64,000 bases of DNA from Sphingobacterium hungaricum (GCF_015210005.1 NZ_MU158698.1:1509611-1573610), one strand, 5' to 3'; positions 24,772 through 36,800 are shown, numbered from the stretch's first letter. The notes: generated from the letters alone by a model not told the origin. A program made the numbers and translations.

Positions 24772-27700
24772 AAAAACTCATCTTACAAATCATACTTTTA
24801 TTAGCCTGCTTCGTTTCTGCAAACGCACAAATTAATGTACAGTTGCGAGTCATTCCGCCATATCAAAGCAGAATATCCGATTATGCTTCCCGGCCAGATT
24901 TAATGTTATTTACATTAAGCAATACATCGCTTACAGAACAACAAATTCAATTGACAGGTAGCATAACAGGTAATAATGGAGTCGCTTTATGGGTTCGTCC
25001 TGGCTACAGAAGCCCGACACCGATTACCTTAGCTCCCGGTCAAGTGATGAATTTGAATGGGACAGATATTTCAGCTTTATTTGATTATAATCAAATCCAA
25101 TATACCGGAATTAGCCAAGCAGATTTTACGCGTGGCGTGGGCCTGCAAGAGGGAACCTACCAGATTTGTATACAGGCCTTAGATTATCAAACACAGCAAC
25201 CGCTAAGTCCATCACAGCCTATCGGATGCGCACCCCTGATTATTTCAAGCGTGGAGCCACCACGTATTCTTGCACCTTTCAATCAACAAGAGATTTCCGA
25301 GAATGCTGCGCAATCCTTTGCCATTACCTGGAGCAGTTCTCCGGGTGGTCCAATATTGCCAAATTATCGTGTGAAAATGGTCGAAATAATGGGTCAGCTT
25401 AATGCAAATGATGCCATTCGATCAGCCATTGTTCCTCCGTTTTTTGACAGAACAGTTCAAACGAATAGCTTATTGTATGGAATTGCGGATCCCGTATTAA
25501 TCCCTGGAAGAAGGTACGCGCTGATGGTTCAAGCCATTGACCCAATGGGTCGAACAAGTTACAGGAATCAAGGACAGAGTGAGGTCATTGAGTTTACTTA
25601 TCAGGAGAAAATGAAACTGAATGTGCCTATAGCTCAAAACATCATTTCTCAAATTCCTTCTGGTGCTGTTCCAATTTGTGCCAATTGCAATTCTCCTAAA
25701 CCAACAGGAAATCCCGCCAACGAGCTAATTCTACAGAATACAGGCCAACGAAAAATCAAAGTCAATCAATTCGAAATGAATGTATTGACGGCAGAAAATA
25801 TAGATGGAAAACTTAGCGGAACAGGGACGATAAATCTTCCTATTATCGGACAAATTTCTTCTGCAATCAAACTTAGGGTTGAATTTTCAGGTGTTTCGAT
25901 AAACAACAAATATGAATTAATGGAGGGAACGGTTAAAGGAATTACTCGTTCTGATTTTGGATTTATTCCCCAAATGGACAATCCGGATTTGAACACCATT
26001 CCGTTAAGCTCGAATGAAATCGATCAGTTAGACAGCTATTTTAAAAACAACCGAGATCAACTGGTTTCAAGGCTGAACCAATCCGTCAATTCAATCGGCA
26101 TGGAATTGCCCTTAGGGATTGACAAAGGAGCTTTCACCGTAGGTGTGACAAACATTTTCTTTAGTGCTACGCAGAGCTGGATGGAAGCTGTTGCAGTAAT
26201 GAATATGCCAGACGCCAACATGAAAGTTGCTTTTTCAGGCCGAGGCATCTGTATCAATCCTCAAGATTTATGTGGCGAAGCGACATTATTTTTAAGCGAA
26301 GATGCACCCTTAGGTTCTTTAGGAATAACGTTGAATGGAGGTACAGATGGGACACAACTGGTTTTTGATAGCAAGGGTTTCAAATTGCTGAAAATCGGAG
26401 CCTCCTATCAATTTCCAAACGGAGCGCCTTTAGTAAATGCGAGTACCAACGAACCTTTAAAAGTAAAATTGACAGCGACAACCGAAACTAGTTGGGCTGA
26501 TTGGATAGCCGAAGTGGAAGTTGAGGCATTCAAAATCGGTTCTGTCAGCGATATTCAGTTTGGAAAAACTGGAAGCACAACGAAAATAATTTACGACCAT
26601 TCGGATATTCGAAATTGGACAATGCCCGACAAAATAGAAAGTGGCGACCCAATGGATGCACCAATTCTTATCAACAACAATTGGACAGGATTTTTCATCC
26701 CTTCTATTGATGTTTATCTACCTCAAGCCATCCAAAAGATTTCAGGCGAGTCCGTGCATGTCAAAGCCACGAACATTATTTATCATGAAGGAATCTGTGG
26801 GCAAATCTTGATTAAAGACGTATTAACTATCGGCGAAGGAAGTTTAGATGGCTGGTTTTTATCCGTGGATGAAGTCGGTTTGAATTTTTGGAAGAACAGT
26901 TTCAAACAAAGTTATTTAAAAGGAAAACTAGTCTTGCCACCATCTGGAAGCAATGCCACAAATGCGAACAATCAAATCGACTACAGCTGTACACTAACAA
27001 AACCGGCTGGCGAAGCGATGGCATTCCAATTTAAAGCAGCGCCAAAAGAAAACCTGTCTTTTGAAGCGCTATGGACGCAAGTTAATATTCACAAATCTTC
27101 AAATATTCTAGTTGAAGTGGACGGTGAGGGATTTATAGCGACCGCAGAATTACATGGTGACATGAAATTCCAAACCAATATTGACAAATTACCGAAATTA
27201 ACATTGGGCGAGTTGAGTTTTCAAAACATGAAAATCTCTTCTCGAGCGCCTCTATTCGATCCAGGACAAATCGATTTCCATACCGGAGGCGATAATAATA
27301 TGAGCTGGATGAGAAAACATGCTGATTTTAGCGATATGCTCGCAAACAATGCTCAAAAAGGGCCATCTGCTAACGAAAACATGTGGGACAATCAGCTTTT
27401 TGCAGAAACTGGTAGCAGCAGTGTCTTGGGATTCGAATTAGCAGAAACCAAAGTTCATCCATTTTTAGAAGGAAATCAAGTTGGCTTTCGATTTGGCGCA
27501 GCCATGCAATTGGTGAACAATGTGAATTTCATCCCTAAAGCAAGCATAGATTTCAAAGTGTATGGAGAATTGGATGGCTTGGCAACGAACGGCCGTAAGT
27601 TTTGGAAAGCAGTTCGAGGAAAAATCGAACGGGTTGAATTAGAAGCAAAAGCCAAATTGGGCCCAATGGATATTGAGGGGGCTGTTTATTACCATGACAT

Positions 27701-30700
27701 TGATATTGGCGGAAATTTGCGCGATTATGGTTTGGGAGGACGGCTAAATGTGGTTTTACCTGGTGCAGGCATGCAGATTGGCATGCAAGCGCTATTCGGA
27801 AGCAGGGTAGGAAGTTCGAATTTCCAATACTTTTACATCGATGCTTTGCTCGACCTAGGACAATCTGGAATCCCTTTATTTCCGGGGACAGCCTTATATG
27901 GATTTGCAGGAGGAGCATATTATAACATGTCACAAGATACGATGTCAAGAAAAAGCAGCGTCAACGCGTCAATGCCTGCCGACAATTCAAATACAGAAGA
28001 CCCAACGTTAATTCAAATGACCAGTTTTTCGGGAACAAAATATACTCCCGATGCTTCGCAAGGCGGACGTTTTGGTGTCACCGCAGGTGTTTATTTTGGC
28101 TTATCAAGCCGAAATACTTTGGAAGGACAGTTGGCGATGGATATCCGCTTCAACGGTCATAACGGTTTTGAATATTTCGGATTGGATGGCCGGGCAGCAA
28201 TATTGACGGGAACAGATTCCGACTTCTTGCAGCGCTACGACAAGGCAATGGCACGAGCGCACATGTATTTGAAGATTAATATGCTAAACAGCCAATTCCA
28301 CAAATTCGAAGCCGGGTTTAACTATAATTTAGAATATATTCGAGGAATAACGCCGACCTTGGTCAGCGCAAATGGAGGCTTAGAATTTTATATCGAAAAT
28401 ACACTAGCCGCAAACCCGAATTCAGACAAAGGAACGATTTGGTATTTCCGCATGGGTCGTCCACGGCCACATCAGCCCAACAGCATTAAGTTTTTAGATT
28501 TCTTGCAATCTGACGCTTATTTTCAGGTCGGAAATAGTGTGGATCCAATGCCAAAAATTCCAAATCGGATTTTGGAAATCATGGGGGTTAGCACGAATAG
28601 TTCTGAAGATAGCGGATTTGACCGTGGACCAAGTTATGAATCGGTTAACAATACCAGAAATGAACAGGAAATCAGTTCTGGAAAGGGAATGGTTTTCGGA
28701 GCGCTGACCGAACTAAAGGCAGATCCCAAATTTTTGATTTTTTATGCGAGTTTATATGCAGGGGTAGGATTTGACGTCAGTATTTTACAAAGAGACAGAC
28801 CAGAATGCGGACAATCGGCAGGCTCTTGGTATGCTCGCGGTCAAGCGTACATTGGCGCAGAAGCAGCTTGCGGAGTTCATATCAATGTTTTTGGGCTGAA
28901 AAAAGACATTGAATTTGTGCGAGCGGGATTAGGAGCTTCAGCAGAACTAGGAGGTCCGGCTCCCTTGTATGTCCGTGGAATTCTAGGAGGACGATTCTCT
29001 GTTTTGGACGGATTAATTTCCGGACGATTTAATGTGAAGTTCACAGTTGGAACGATTTGCGATAATTCGATTAACAATAGGCAATTGAAACTTATCGCGG
29101 ACGTTTATCCAGGAGGAGGAAACGTTAGCACAGCTGCACAACCTGGAATATCTTTTAACTTCCCGCTTAATAAGGACTTTATGGTGCCAATTACCACAAC
29201 TGACGAAGATGGAAATATAAAATCGGTCGCTTACGATTTATTCCGCTTCAGAAAAGAGATGGTCAATATATCCGTGACCGAGAATGGAACTCAGGCTTTC
29301 CAGACATCGGATTTTGATTTAGCGACTGGATTGACAGCTTTACCGCCAAATAGTCCTTCCAGAACATACTACCCGATTTACAAATTGGCCTTGAAATCAG
29401 GTGGTGATTTATTGAAACGCAAAACAAATTATCAGTTTAATGTTTCGGCAACGGTAAAATATTATCCTGATTTGTTGCGCTTAGGCCGTTCTGGAATGGA
29501 ATCGCTAAAAGACGGTTTAGGCGACCAAGCATTTATTCCTGTACGACTTCAAAATTCAAACGCGATTTATTACGATAAAAAAGACTCAACATTCACGACA
29601 GATAATGGTCCTAAGAAAATTTCTTTAGAACATTTGGTGGATATATTGCCCGTTCATCGACATCGATCATTGCCTGGGCAAGCCATGCTCAATGCATCGT
29701 CTTACCTGAAGCTTTCTAGAGGATATTCGCCAGACAACAACACCTTCGATGTGAGCATATCTGCTCCTCAAGCTATGGTGCGTATCGTCAATATGGCCTC
29801 AGGAAATACAGAAGTTTCTAAAATTGATTTACCAATCAATACTGGAGATAGAACATATTGGAATTTCAATATGCCGGCTTTGTTACCGAATAATAATTAT
29901 GCGGTTCGAATGTATCTGAAAGGACAACCGACGACCTCAGCCCCAGAAAACACGCAGGGAGGAACGCGTTTGCTTGCTAACAGCATACTGTCCATGACGG
30001 GGCAAGGGTTGACTGCCGGCGGAACCGCAACAATTAATAGTCGAAAGTTGATAGAAAGTGGTCTTCGTATGGGTTCTGGAGAACATGAAGTCTTCAGTTG
30101 GTATTTTAATACGGGAGAATCCAAAACATTCAAAGACAAATACAATTCGTTGAAAGTTAACAGACTGATTGTTAATGGAATGGAAGCGAGTTTACAGAAC
30201 AATCAACAGGTAAACCTGTCAAATTTTAATTGGTTTGATTCACAGACACAGTCTGTAACGGCTTTCAATGTCACTTATGAATTCACAGGAAATGAATATT
30301 TCAATGCGCTGGATGATGGAACATGGACCGTTGGACAAGTATTTCCAAATGTTGGAAACAGCAATACGGCTGTAAAACTTTCGCGAAGCTATCCAAACAT
30401 GAACTATGACCATGCTCAGAGCGTGACCGAAATGGATCGGGTTTTCAGAGATTTCGTGCGACAAGCTTTTGGAAGCAATTATGAGCTCACCATCGGTATG
30501 GTAAACATGCCTTGGAATCCGATTACTGGAGGAATAGACTCGTATTCTAACAATGAATTCCCCTACTTGAGTGCTATAATGGGACAAGATTTATATGGCA
30601 TCAATTATTCACAGAATAATTATGCCACAGCTCCAAAAGAAGAATCTTTCGCCGCAGATTTAAATTCTGGAAATAACCAAAAATCAGAATCAGCAATGGT

Positions 30701-31031
30701 TTCATCCATTATTTTGAATACTTCGAATTTCTCAAATTTAGTATCTGCACAAGCCATTTCGAATTCATTGAACATGACAACATTCGGCCAACCGAAAAAA
30801 GTACTAAAAATCGTCAACACGATTCATCACCAAAGCGGCGCAGGATTAACAACTGGTTTGAACACACTATTCAAAAACGTTGTGCAACAGAAGAAAAATT
30901 TGGGGTATCCAGTAGACATGGTCGGAAAAGCCGGACAGTTAATGGATCAGGTGAAAAACATGACTGCGCCTGCAAATTTACATATTCAAGCACCTGTGCA
31001 AGCGCCACAGATTAATATTAAAATGAGATAA
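24768..31031 (+). CDS. giant secreted protein, 2087 residues
   Basis: Exported protein with signal peptide MKKLILQIILLLACFVSANAQ. Residues about 22-275 form two Ig/FN3-like segments (LRVIPPYQSRISDYASRP, then PPRILAPFNQQEIS). They resemble proteins annotated in Bacteroidota as TANFOR-domain, though this is my recollection and not a search. A CANC motif lies at 304-307. The middle (about 330-900) is beta-rich. About 950-1480 reads like amphipathic barrel strands (FRFGAAMQLV, LDLGQSGIPLFPGTALYGFAGGAYYNM, GRFGVTAGVYFGLSS, AGLGASAEL). The remainder is FN3-like with a helical C-terminus. One uninterrupted frame of 6.2 kb argues against decay. The 4-base overlap with the barrel gene and the 2-base gap to the FN3-like gene show tight coupling. 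Confidence 0.75.
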   Translation: MKKLILQIILLLACFVSANAQINVQLRVIPPYQSRISDYASRPDLMLFTLSNTSLTEQQIQLTGSITGNNGVALWVRPGYRSPTPITLAPGQVMNLNGTDISALFDYNQIQYTGISQADFTRGVGLQEGTYQICIQALDYQTQQPLSPSQPIGCAPLIISSVEPPRILAPFNQQEISENAAQSFAITWSSSPGGPILPNYRVKMVEIMGQLNANDAIRSAIVPPFFDRTVQTNSLLYGIADPVLIPGRRYALMVQAIDPMGRTSYRNQGQSEVIEFTYQEKMKLNVPIAQNIISQIPSGAVPICANCNSPKPTGNPANELILQNTGQRKIKVNQFEMNVLTAENIDGKLSGTGTINLPIIGQISSAIKLRVEFSGVSINNKYELMEGTVKGITRSDFGFIPQMDNPDLNTIPLSSNEIDQLDSYFKNNRDQLVSRLNQSVNSIGMELPLGIDKGAFTVGVTNIFFSATQSWMEAVAVMNMPDANMKVAFSGRGICINPQDLCGEATLFLSEDAPLGSLGITLNGGTDGTQLVFDSKGFKLLKIGASYQFPNGAPLVNASTNEPLKVKLTATTETSWADWIAEVEVEAFKIGSVSDIQFGKTGSTTKIIYDHSDIRNWTMPDKIESGDPMDAPILINNNWTGFFIPSIDVYLPQAIQKISGESVHVKATNIIYHEGICGQILIKDVLTIGEGSLDGWFLSVDEVGLNFWKNSFKQSYLKGKLVLPPSGSNATNANNQIDYSCTLTKPAGEAMAFQFKAAPKENLSFEALWTQVNIHKSSNILVEVDGEGFIATAELHGDMKFQTNIDKLPKLTLGELSFQNMKISSRAPLFDPGQIDFHTGGDNNMSWMRKHADFSDMLANNAQKGPSANENMWDNQLFAETGSSSVLGFELAETKVHPFLEGNQVGFRFGAAMQLVNNVNFIPKASIDFKVYGELDGLATNGRKFWKAVRGKIERVELEAKAKLGPMDIEGAVYYHDIDIGGNLRDYGLGGRLNVVLPGAGMQIGMQALFGSRVGSSNFQYFYIDALLDLGQSGIPLFPGTALYGFAGGAYYNMSQDTMSRKSSVNASMPADNSNTEDPTLIQMTSFSGTKYTPDASQGGRFGVTAGVYFGLSSRNTLEGQLAMDIRFNGHNGFEYFGLDGRAAILTGTDSDFLQRYDKAMARAHMYLKINMLNSQFHKFEAGFNYNLEYIRGITPTLVSANGGLEFYIENTLAANPNSDKGTIWYFRMGRPRPHQPNSIKFLDFLQSDAYFQVGNSVDPMPKIPNRILEIMGVSTNSSEDSGFDRGPSYESVNNTRNEQEISSGKGMVFGALTELKADPKFLIFYASLYAGVGFDVSILQRDRPECGQSAGSWYARGQAYIGAEAACGVHINVFGLKKDIEFVRAGLGASAELGGPAPLYVRGILGGRFSVLDGLISGRFNVKFTVGTICDNSINNRQLKLIADVYPGGGNVSTAAQPGISFNFPLNKDFMVPITTTDEDGNIKSVAYDLFRFRKEMVNISVTENGTQAFQTSDFDLATGLTALPPNSPSRTYYPIYKLALKSGGDLLKRKTNYQFNVSATVKYYPDLLRLGRSGMESLKDGLGDQAFIPVRLQNSNAIYYDKKDSTFTTDNGPKKISLEHLVDILPVHRHRSLPGQAMLNASSYLKLSRGYSPDNNTFDVSISAPQAMVRIVNMASGNTEVSKIDLPINTGDRTYWNFNMPALLPNNNYAVRMYLKGQPTTSAPENTQGGTRLLANSILSMTGQGLTAGGTATINSRKLIESGLRMGSGEHEVFSWYFNTGESKTFKDKYNSLKVNRLIVNGMEASLQNNQQVNLSNFNWFDSQTQSVTAFNVTYEFTGNEYFNALDDGTWTVGQVFPNVGNSNTAVKLSRSYPNMNYDHAQSVTEMDRVFRDFVRQAFGSNYELTIGMVNMPWNPITGGIDSYSNNEFPYLSAIMGQDLYGINYSQNNYATAPKEESFAADLNSGNNQKSESAMVSSIILNTSNFSNLVSAQAISNSLNMTTFGQPKKVLKIVNTIHHQSGAGLTTGLNTLFKNVVQQKKNLGYPVDMVGKAGQLMDQVKNMTAPANLHIQAPVQAPQINIKMR

Positions 31032-31033
31032 CT

Positions 31034-33133
31034 ATGAAAGCTATAGCGATAAAAAAAACAATTCGAATTCTATTCATCAGCTCGCTGATTTACCTGCTTA
31101 GTCCCATTAGCTTGCTAGCTCAAACAGCTACTGAACAAGATAGTGTCGAAGAAAAAATTACAGGGACAATTTTCTTGAAAGTCAAAGCTTATGCTGACAA
31201 ATTGGTATTGCGCTGGGGAATTGATAATTCTGCTCTATGGCTGGTTAGCAATGAGGTTGGGATTGGCATTGACCGTATTATTTTGGATGAACAAAATAAA
31301 CCGCTATTAAATAGCTGGACCCGGATAAATACGATTCCAATTAAGCCTTATTCGGAAGAAATTTTCAGACAAAAAGTGTTAGCCGACACCAGCAATCATG
31401 CTTTGCTGATTGCCGCAGAAGCGCTATTTGGCAGTCCAAGCATCGCTTCGCCAAGCGTTGAAGATCAAGAGGGTTTGGAAAATGCGAGCTTGGAGTTTGA
31501 AAACAAATACACGCTAGCTATGCTGGCTGCTGATATGGATCCACTGGCTGCAGACGCTCTGGGAATGCGCTACTCGGATGCTATCGAAGTGAATGGAAAT
31601 TATAAATATGCGTATCGCGTGTATGTCGATACGCTACTTCCAGAAATTTTCGAAATCGATACCGCATTTTATTTATTGCCTGGCGGAATGAAAGATGAAA
31701 TTTACTCGCCAAGAAATGTCAAGACGGTCGGAAAAGATCGAGCTATCCATATACAGATTCCGAATGATCGGTTCTACAATACTTTTTCTTCTTACAACGT
31801 TGAGCGTTCAGAAGACGGGAAACATTTTGCACGATTAAATAACATCCCGATTGTATTCAATCAATTGGAAGATGCTGAACATTTTATCTACATCGATAGT
31901 GTGGAGAATTATCGCAAATATTATTACCGTGTGAATGGGGTCGATGCTTTTGCAGACACGAGTTATTATGCGCCGACCATGAGTTCCATTGCGAAGCAAC
32001 AAACAGCTCCTCCTAGCGGGTTTCTAACAGCCGTTGTAGAGCAAGGCAAAAAAACCCACTTAAGCTGGACGCAGGATTTATATGAAGACCGGCCGATTGC
32101 AGGATTTATTGTTCGGAAGGGTGTGCAGATGGACCAGCTAGATGATTATTTGACCACAGCACTTTTGCCGGCAAATCAACGAGAATTTGTTGATGAAAAG
32201 CCAAATCTTGTGGAAGGTGCTTATTATCAAGTCTTGGCAGTTGACACAGCGGGAAATTATTCGGGCACGAATGTGCAATATGTTTTTGCGTACGACAGTA
32301 TTCCGCCTTTGTCACCATCGGGTTTGCGAGGAGTTGCTGATACGACCGGCAAAGTGACTTTGAGTTGGAATTTGAATGATTCAGATAATATTCAGGGCTA
32401 TCGCGTATTTATGTCCAATCAAAAAAATGGCTCTTTCTCCCCTATTACATCCGATTTTGTGCGTGATACTGTATTTATCGATTCGTTGGATCGAAGTGTT
32501 TTAAACAAAGAAATCTACTACAGAATTGTTGCGGTAGATGGGAATAGCAATCACAGTGATTTCTCGGAAATCGTCACAGTTTTGCGTCCAAAAATGGTAA
32601 TGACGCCTGCTCCAGTCATTGAAAACTATCAAGTTTCGCAAGGAAAAGTTTCGTTTAGTTGGGTGTTGCCTCCTGCAAAAGACAGTAAAAAGACCGAAGT
32701 TCTTCGTCGCCTAGCTAACGACACGACTTGGATTACGCTCGCACAAGTTCCATTGACAACGCTAAATCATACGGACAGTACGGTTTTTTCCAGCCAAACC
32801 TACGAATATGCTGTGCGAGTAATTGATGAAAATAATAAAGCCTCGGAAATTAGTTTTCCATTGCAGGTTTTTGTCTATTCAACGGAAAACAATGCTCCGC
32901 AAAATCTTATCGTAAAAGTAGAAAATGAGCAATCTATATTGTCTTGGACAGTGCCCGAAAAAGGAGAGGTAGATTATTATATTATTTACAAAGAAGAAAA
33001 CAACAATTTGGTGCAATATGATTCTGTGGATGGCAATCAGAACAGCTACAGTGACAGGAATTTTGGGAAAAAATATGGACTAAAAGCGGTATTTAAAAAT
33101 CAAATTATGTCTATAATGCTTAGCTCTCAGTAA
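31034..33133 (+). CDS. secreted fibronectin type III-like repeat protein
   Basis: Exported 699-residue protein whose signal peptide ends near SLLAQ. After a roughly 190-residue N-terminal part, about five FN3-like units run from 230 to 695. The units are YNVERSEDGKHFARL..YYYRVNGVDAF, TAPPSGFLTAVVEQGKKTHLSWTQD..YYQVLAVD, PPLSPSGLRGVADTTGKVTLSWNLND..YYRIVAVDGNSNHSDFS, and two more distant ones (VSFSWVLPPAKDSKKTEVL, QSILSWTVPEKGEVDYY). Each has the Trp and Tyr anchors of FN3. It starts 2 bases after the giant protein gene. A binding or adhesion role is usual for such arrays, but no partner is known. Confidence 0.8.
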   Translation: MKAIAIKKTIRILFISSLIYLLSPISLLAQTATEQDSVEEKITGTIFLKVKAYADKLVLRWGIDNSALWLVSNEVGIGIDRIILDEQNKPLLNSWTRINTIPIKPYSEEIFRQKVLADTSNHALLIAAEALFGSPSIASPSVEDQEGLENASLEFENKYTLAMLAADMDPLAADALGMRYSDAIEVNGNYKYAYRVYVDTLLPEIFEIDTAFYLLPGGMKDEIYSPRNVKTVGKDRAIHIQIPNDRFYNTFSSYNVERSEDGKHFARLNNIPIVFNQLEDAEHFIYIDSVENYRKYYYRVNGVDAFADTSYYAPTMSSIAKQQTAPPSGFLTAVVEQGKKTHLSWTQDLYEDRPIAGFIVRKGVQMDQLDDYLTTALLPANQREFVDEKPNLVEGAYYQVLAVDTAGNYSGTNVQYVFAYDSIPPLSPSGLRGVADTTGKVTLSWNLNDSDNIQGYRVFMSNQKNGSFSPITSDFVRDTVFIDSLDRSVLNKEIYYRIVAVDGNSNHSDFSEIVTVLRPKMVMTPAPVIENYQVSQGKVSFSWVLPPAKDSKKTEVLRRLANDTTWITLAQVPLTTLNHTDSTVFSSQTYEYAVRVIDENNKASEISFPLQVFVYSTENNAPQNLIVKVENEQSILSWTVPEKGEVDYYIIYKEENNNLVQYDSVDGNQNSYSDRNFGKKYGLKAVFKNQIMSIMLSSQ

Positions 33134-33156
33134 TTTTTAATTAACTTTATTTACCG

Positions 33157-33885
33157 ATGATTAAAGCTGTACTAATCGATGATGAACCTAGAGGAAGCAA
33201 ATTGCTTCAACATAAACTGGAAAGTTATGCAGATTCCATCTGTATCCAGAAGATATTTAGCGATCCATTTTTGGCAATAAAAGAAATTCCTGACTTGGAA
33301 CCCGATGTCTTATTTTTAGATGTGGAGATGCCTAGAATGAGTGGGTTTCAATTGCTCGAGCACCTCGCTTCTTTTTCTTTTGAAGTGATTTTTGTCACTG
33401 CATATAATTCATACACGCTGAAAGCATTGCGCGCAAGCGCATTAGATTACCTTTTGAAACCGGTTAATTCAGACGAATTGGAAATTGCCATGCAGAAATT
33501 GCAATCAAAAATCCGATCAAAAGAACAGGTGGATTTGGTCGAAAAACTAGCGTCCACATCTTCCTCTAAAGTGGCTTTGCCAACGGCAGAAGGAATTCAT
33601 TTGGTGAAAAAAGAAGACATTATCAAAATTGAAGCAATGAGCAACTACAGCGTCTTTTACTTGACCAACCTGACCAAAATCATTGTTTCCAAAACTTTAA
33701 AAGAATTTGAAAAAGTGCTTTGCGAATCTCAATTCTTTCGAGTCAATCGAAGTGTCATTGTCAACATGAATTTCATTGTGAAATATAAAAAAGGCGATGG
33801 CGGAATGATTATCCTGTTGGACGAAAGTGAAATTGAAGTTTCGCCAAATAAAAAGACGGAATTGTTAACGCTATTATTTTCTTAA
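33157..33885 (+). CDS. LytTR-family response regulator
   Basis: Cytoplasmic regulator of 242 residues. The receiver domain (1-120) has the acidic pair DDE at 8-10, the phospho-acceptor Asp in VLFLDVEMPRMSG (about residue 55), the Thr/Ala region VTAY and the Lys in LLKPVN. The LytTR DNA-binding domain (about 138-240) shows EGIHLVKKEDIIKIEAMSNYSVFYLTN, SKTLKEFEKVL and FFRVNRSVIVNMNFI. It lies ten bases upstream of a LytS-type kinase with which it must form a pair. LytTR regulators bind paired direct repeats, but I could not single one out upstream of the operon. Confidence 0.93.
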   Translation: MIKAVLIDDEPRGSKLLQHKLESYADSICIQKIFSDPFLAIKEIPDLEPDVLFLDVEMPRMSGFQLLEHLASFSFEVIFVTAYNSYTLKALRASALDYLLKPVNSDELEIAMQKLQSKIRSKEQVDLVEKLASTSSSKVALPTAEGIHLVKKEDIIKIEAMSNYSVFYLTNLTKIIVSKTLKEFEKVLCESQFFRVNRSVIVNMNFIVKYKKGDGGMIILLDESEIEVSPNKKTELLTLLFS

Positions 33886-33895
33886 AATCGCTTTT

Positions 33896-36800
33896 GTGAA
33901 ATATCTCGCTCTTGCATTTTTTATTACTTTATATTCCAACGGGCTTTCGCAAGAGCGTATTTATAATTTCATGCAGTTTACGGTCAATGATGGATTGCCG
34001 AGCAATGAGATCGTATCGATGGAAATCGACAAAAGAGGATTGCTTTGGATTACGACAGGCAGGGGTTTGTGTGTTTTTGATGGCACACGCTTCAAATTGA
34101 TTAATCCAGGAAATGATATTCTGGCAAGAAATTTAACATCGATTGCGATTGACGATGAAAACAAATTATGGATGACGAGCGCCAACAGGGGTTTGTTTTC
34201 TTATGATCCCAAAAAACCGTTTAGCCAAGCTTTTGAACATATTCAACTTCATCTTTCTAAAAAGAATCTGACGAAAAACGAGCTTTACAAAGCTTTTCAT
34301 GCATCTGATAAGCAGATATATTTTGGCGGTCAAGATACCGGATTGCAATCTATTGATCCGCTGACGGGAAAGATATCTCAAATCAACCTATCTGAAAATG
34401 TCATCAACAACAGTATTTACAGTTTTACCGAAGATGGAAATCGAAATCTGTATATCGGAACCCGGCATCATGGTTTGTTCAAGTATAATTTGGACCGTGA
34501 AACATCCGAAAACATTCCCCTAAATCTTGCAATAAAAAGAAGCCCTGCAGAACATGCCGTGACTAGTCTTTTCTATCAAAATCAGCACTTGTTCGTCGGC
34601 TATTACGACATTGGATTAATTCAATACGCCTTAAAACAGAAAAGTGAAAATCTCTTAATTGATTTGGGAATAAATCATTCGGCCTACGCCAACACATTCA
34701 CATCCATTGCTACTTGGCCAGAAAAACCGAATGATATCATTGCTTCGCATGTAAAAGATGGATTGTATGTAATTTCCGGCAATCGCGTAACTCTCATTCC
34801 TTGGAGCAAAATAACACCAAATGATACGTCCGAAACCAAAATTACGCAGCTTTTGAAAACCAGCAATGGCCTCTGGATAGCGACCGAAGGAAAAGGATTG
34901 TTGTTTTACAATGCATCGCTCAATAAAATTTCCGATTTCTATCCATTAAAAAAAACTGAAGAACCAATCTTAAAAATCATTCAAGCGGAAGGAAATTTTT
35001 ATTATTTGACGGCAAGTGAATTTGGAAAATTTAAACTAACAGATAAAAAAAGAACGCGATTATGTTCGGTCAGCGATTTGCCCATCAGCAAAATCTGGGC
35101 GATTGAAAAATCTATTTACATCAGCACCTACGACCGAGGCGTCTATGAATTTTCCTTTTCGGCCAACCAATTTCAAGAGTTGCCCATTATTGGCGAAGCA
35201 CATGGTTTTCGTTCTGCAGATTGCAACAGCATCATAAAAGACACGATAAATAATCTTCCAGTTCTGTGGATTGGCTCATGGAATTCAGGAATTTACAAAT
35301 ACCATTTGGACACAAAACGCATCGAATTGTTTGCTACTAAAAATGGACTTCCTGACCATAAAGTAATCAATCTCGGGAAAGATAAACACAAGACAATTTG
35401 GGTGGCGACCGATGGATTTGGCCTGTTGCAAATTGTGGACAAAGAAAACTTTGCCTACAAACATCACTGGCATAGCAAATCTCAAAATTCAATCCCCTCC
35501 AATACGCCATTCAATTTTCTATTGGATACAAAAGGAAGATTTTGGATGACTTCAGCTTCATCTGGCTTGACAGAAATCGCTCTCAAAAATGGAAACTATG
35601 TTTTCGAACAAACCAAAGACCAGAATGCTAGCCCATGGTTATACACCCATCAATTCTATGAATTAAATGATGGCAGTTTATTTATGCAAAGTGCGGATGG
35701 ATTTATGATTTTCTGCCCAAAAACAGAGAAATTCATTCAGTTAAATGTCGCTAAAGGATTGGTTCCTTCTCCCTACTATAAATCGATAACAACCTTCCAT
35801 TTTTCAGATTCTTTTCTATGGCTGACGAACAAAGGGCTGATTGAGGGAAAAGCGTCCAGTTTCGCTAAAGTCGACGAAAAAATCAGCCGTCCGATAATCA
35901 GTTCGTTTAAAATACAAAACGAAGACGCAAGCCATTTACTATTCACTAAAGAATTGGTTTTATCTCCTGAAGAAAACAACTTTTCGTTTACTTTTTCGGA
36001 TAAACCGGGAGAAACATTAACAATCAAACATGCTTATTTTTTAGAAGGCTTCGATAAAAATTGGATTGAGAGCGACGAGGAATTGTCGGCTTTTTACTCC
36101 AATTTACCTGGCGGAAAATACACTTTTAAAGTCCGAAATGGCGATGTGTACGGGAATTGGAATGAGGACATCGCGCAGGTTTCTATCTATTTGAAAACGC
36201 ATTGGTATTTAACCTGGTGGTTCAGGACTCTGATGGTTCTTCTCATCATTTTTGTCTTGATTGCTGTGTTTACCTATCGTCTGCAACAGCAGAAGAAAGT
36301 TAACCAGCTTCAGCGCACGTTCAATATCCGTTTAGCAAAAGAGCTAAAAGAACAAACGAAGCTAGTCGAAGAACAGATGAAAACATTGGAGCGCGAACGG
36401 CAAGAAAATCTATTGTTGGAAATGCGTCAAAAACTATCGGAAAGCGAACTGAAAGCTGTTCGTTCACAGATGAATCCTCATTTTATTTTCAACGTGCTCA
36501 ATTCCATTGAATCTTATGTAGTCGAAAATGACAGCAAAAAAGCCAGCCATTTAATTCAGCAGTTCTCCCGCTTAAGCCGTTTGGTTTTAGAAAATAGCAT
36601 GGTGGGATTTGTCGATTTGAAAAGCGAACTTTTGCTTAACACCTTGTATCTGGAACTTGAGCAAGAGCGTTTTGAAAATTCATTTTCATTCGAAATCGAT
36701 GTTGCTTCGGATATCAATCAAGAAACACAGCAGATTCCTTCGATGTTGATTCAGCCTCTGATTGAAAATGCCATCCACCACGGGATTCGGCATTTGAAAG

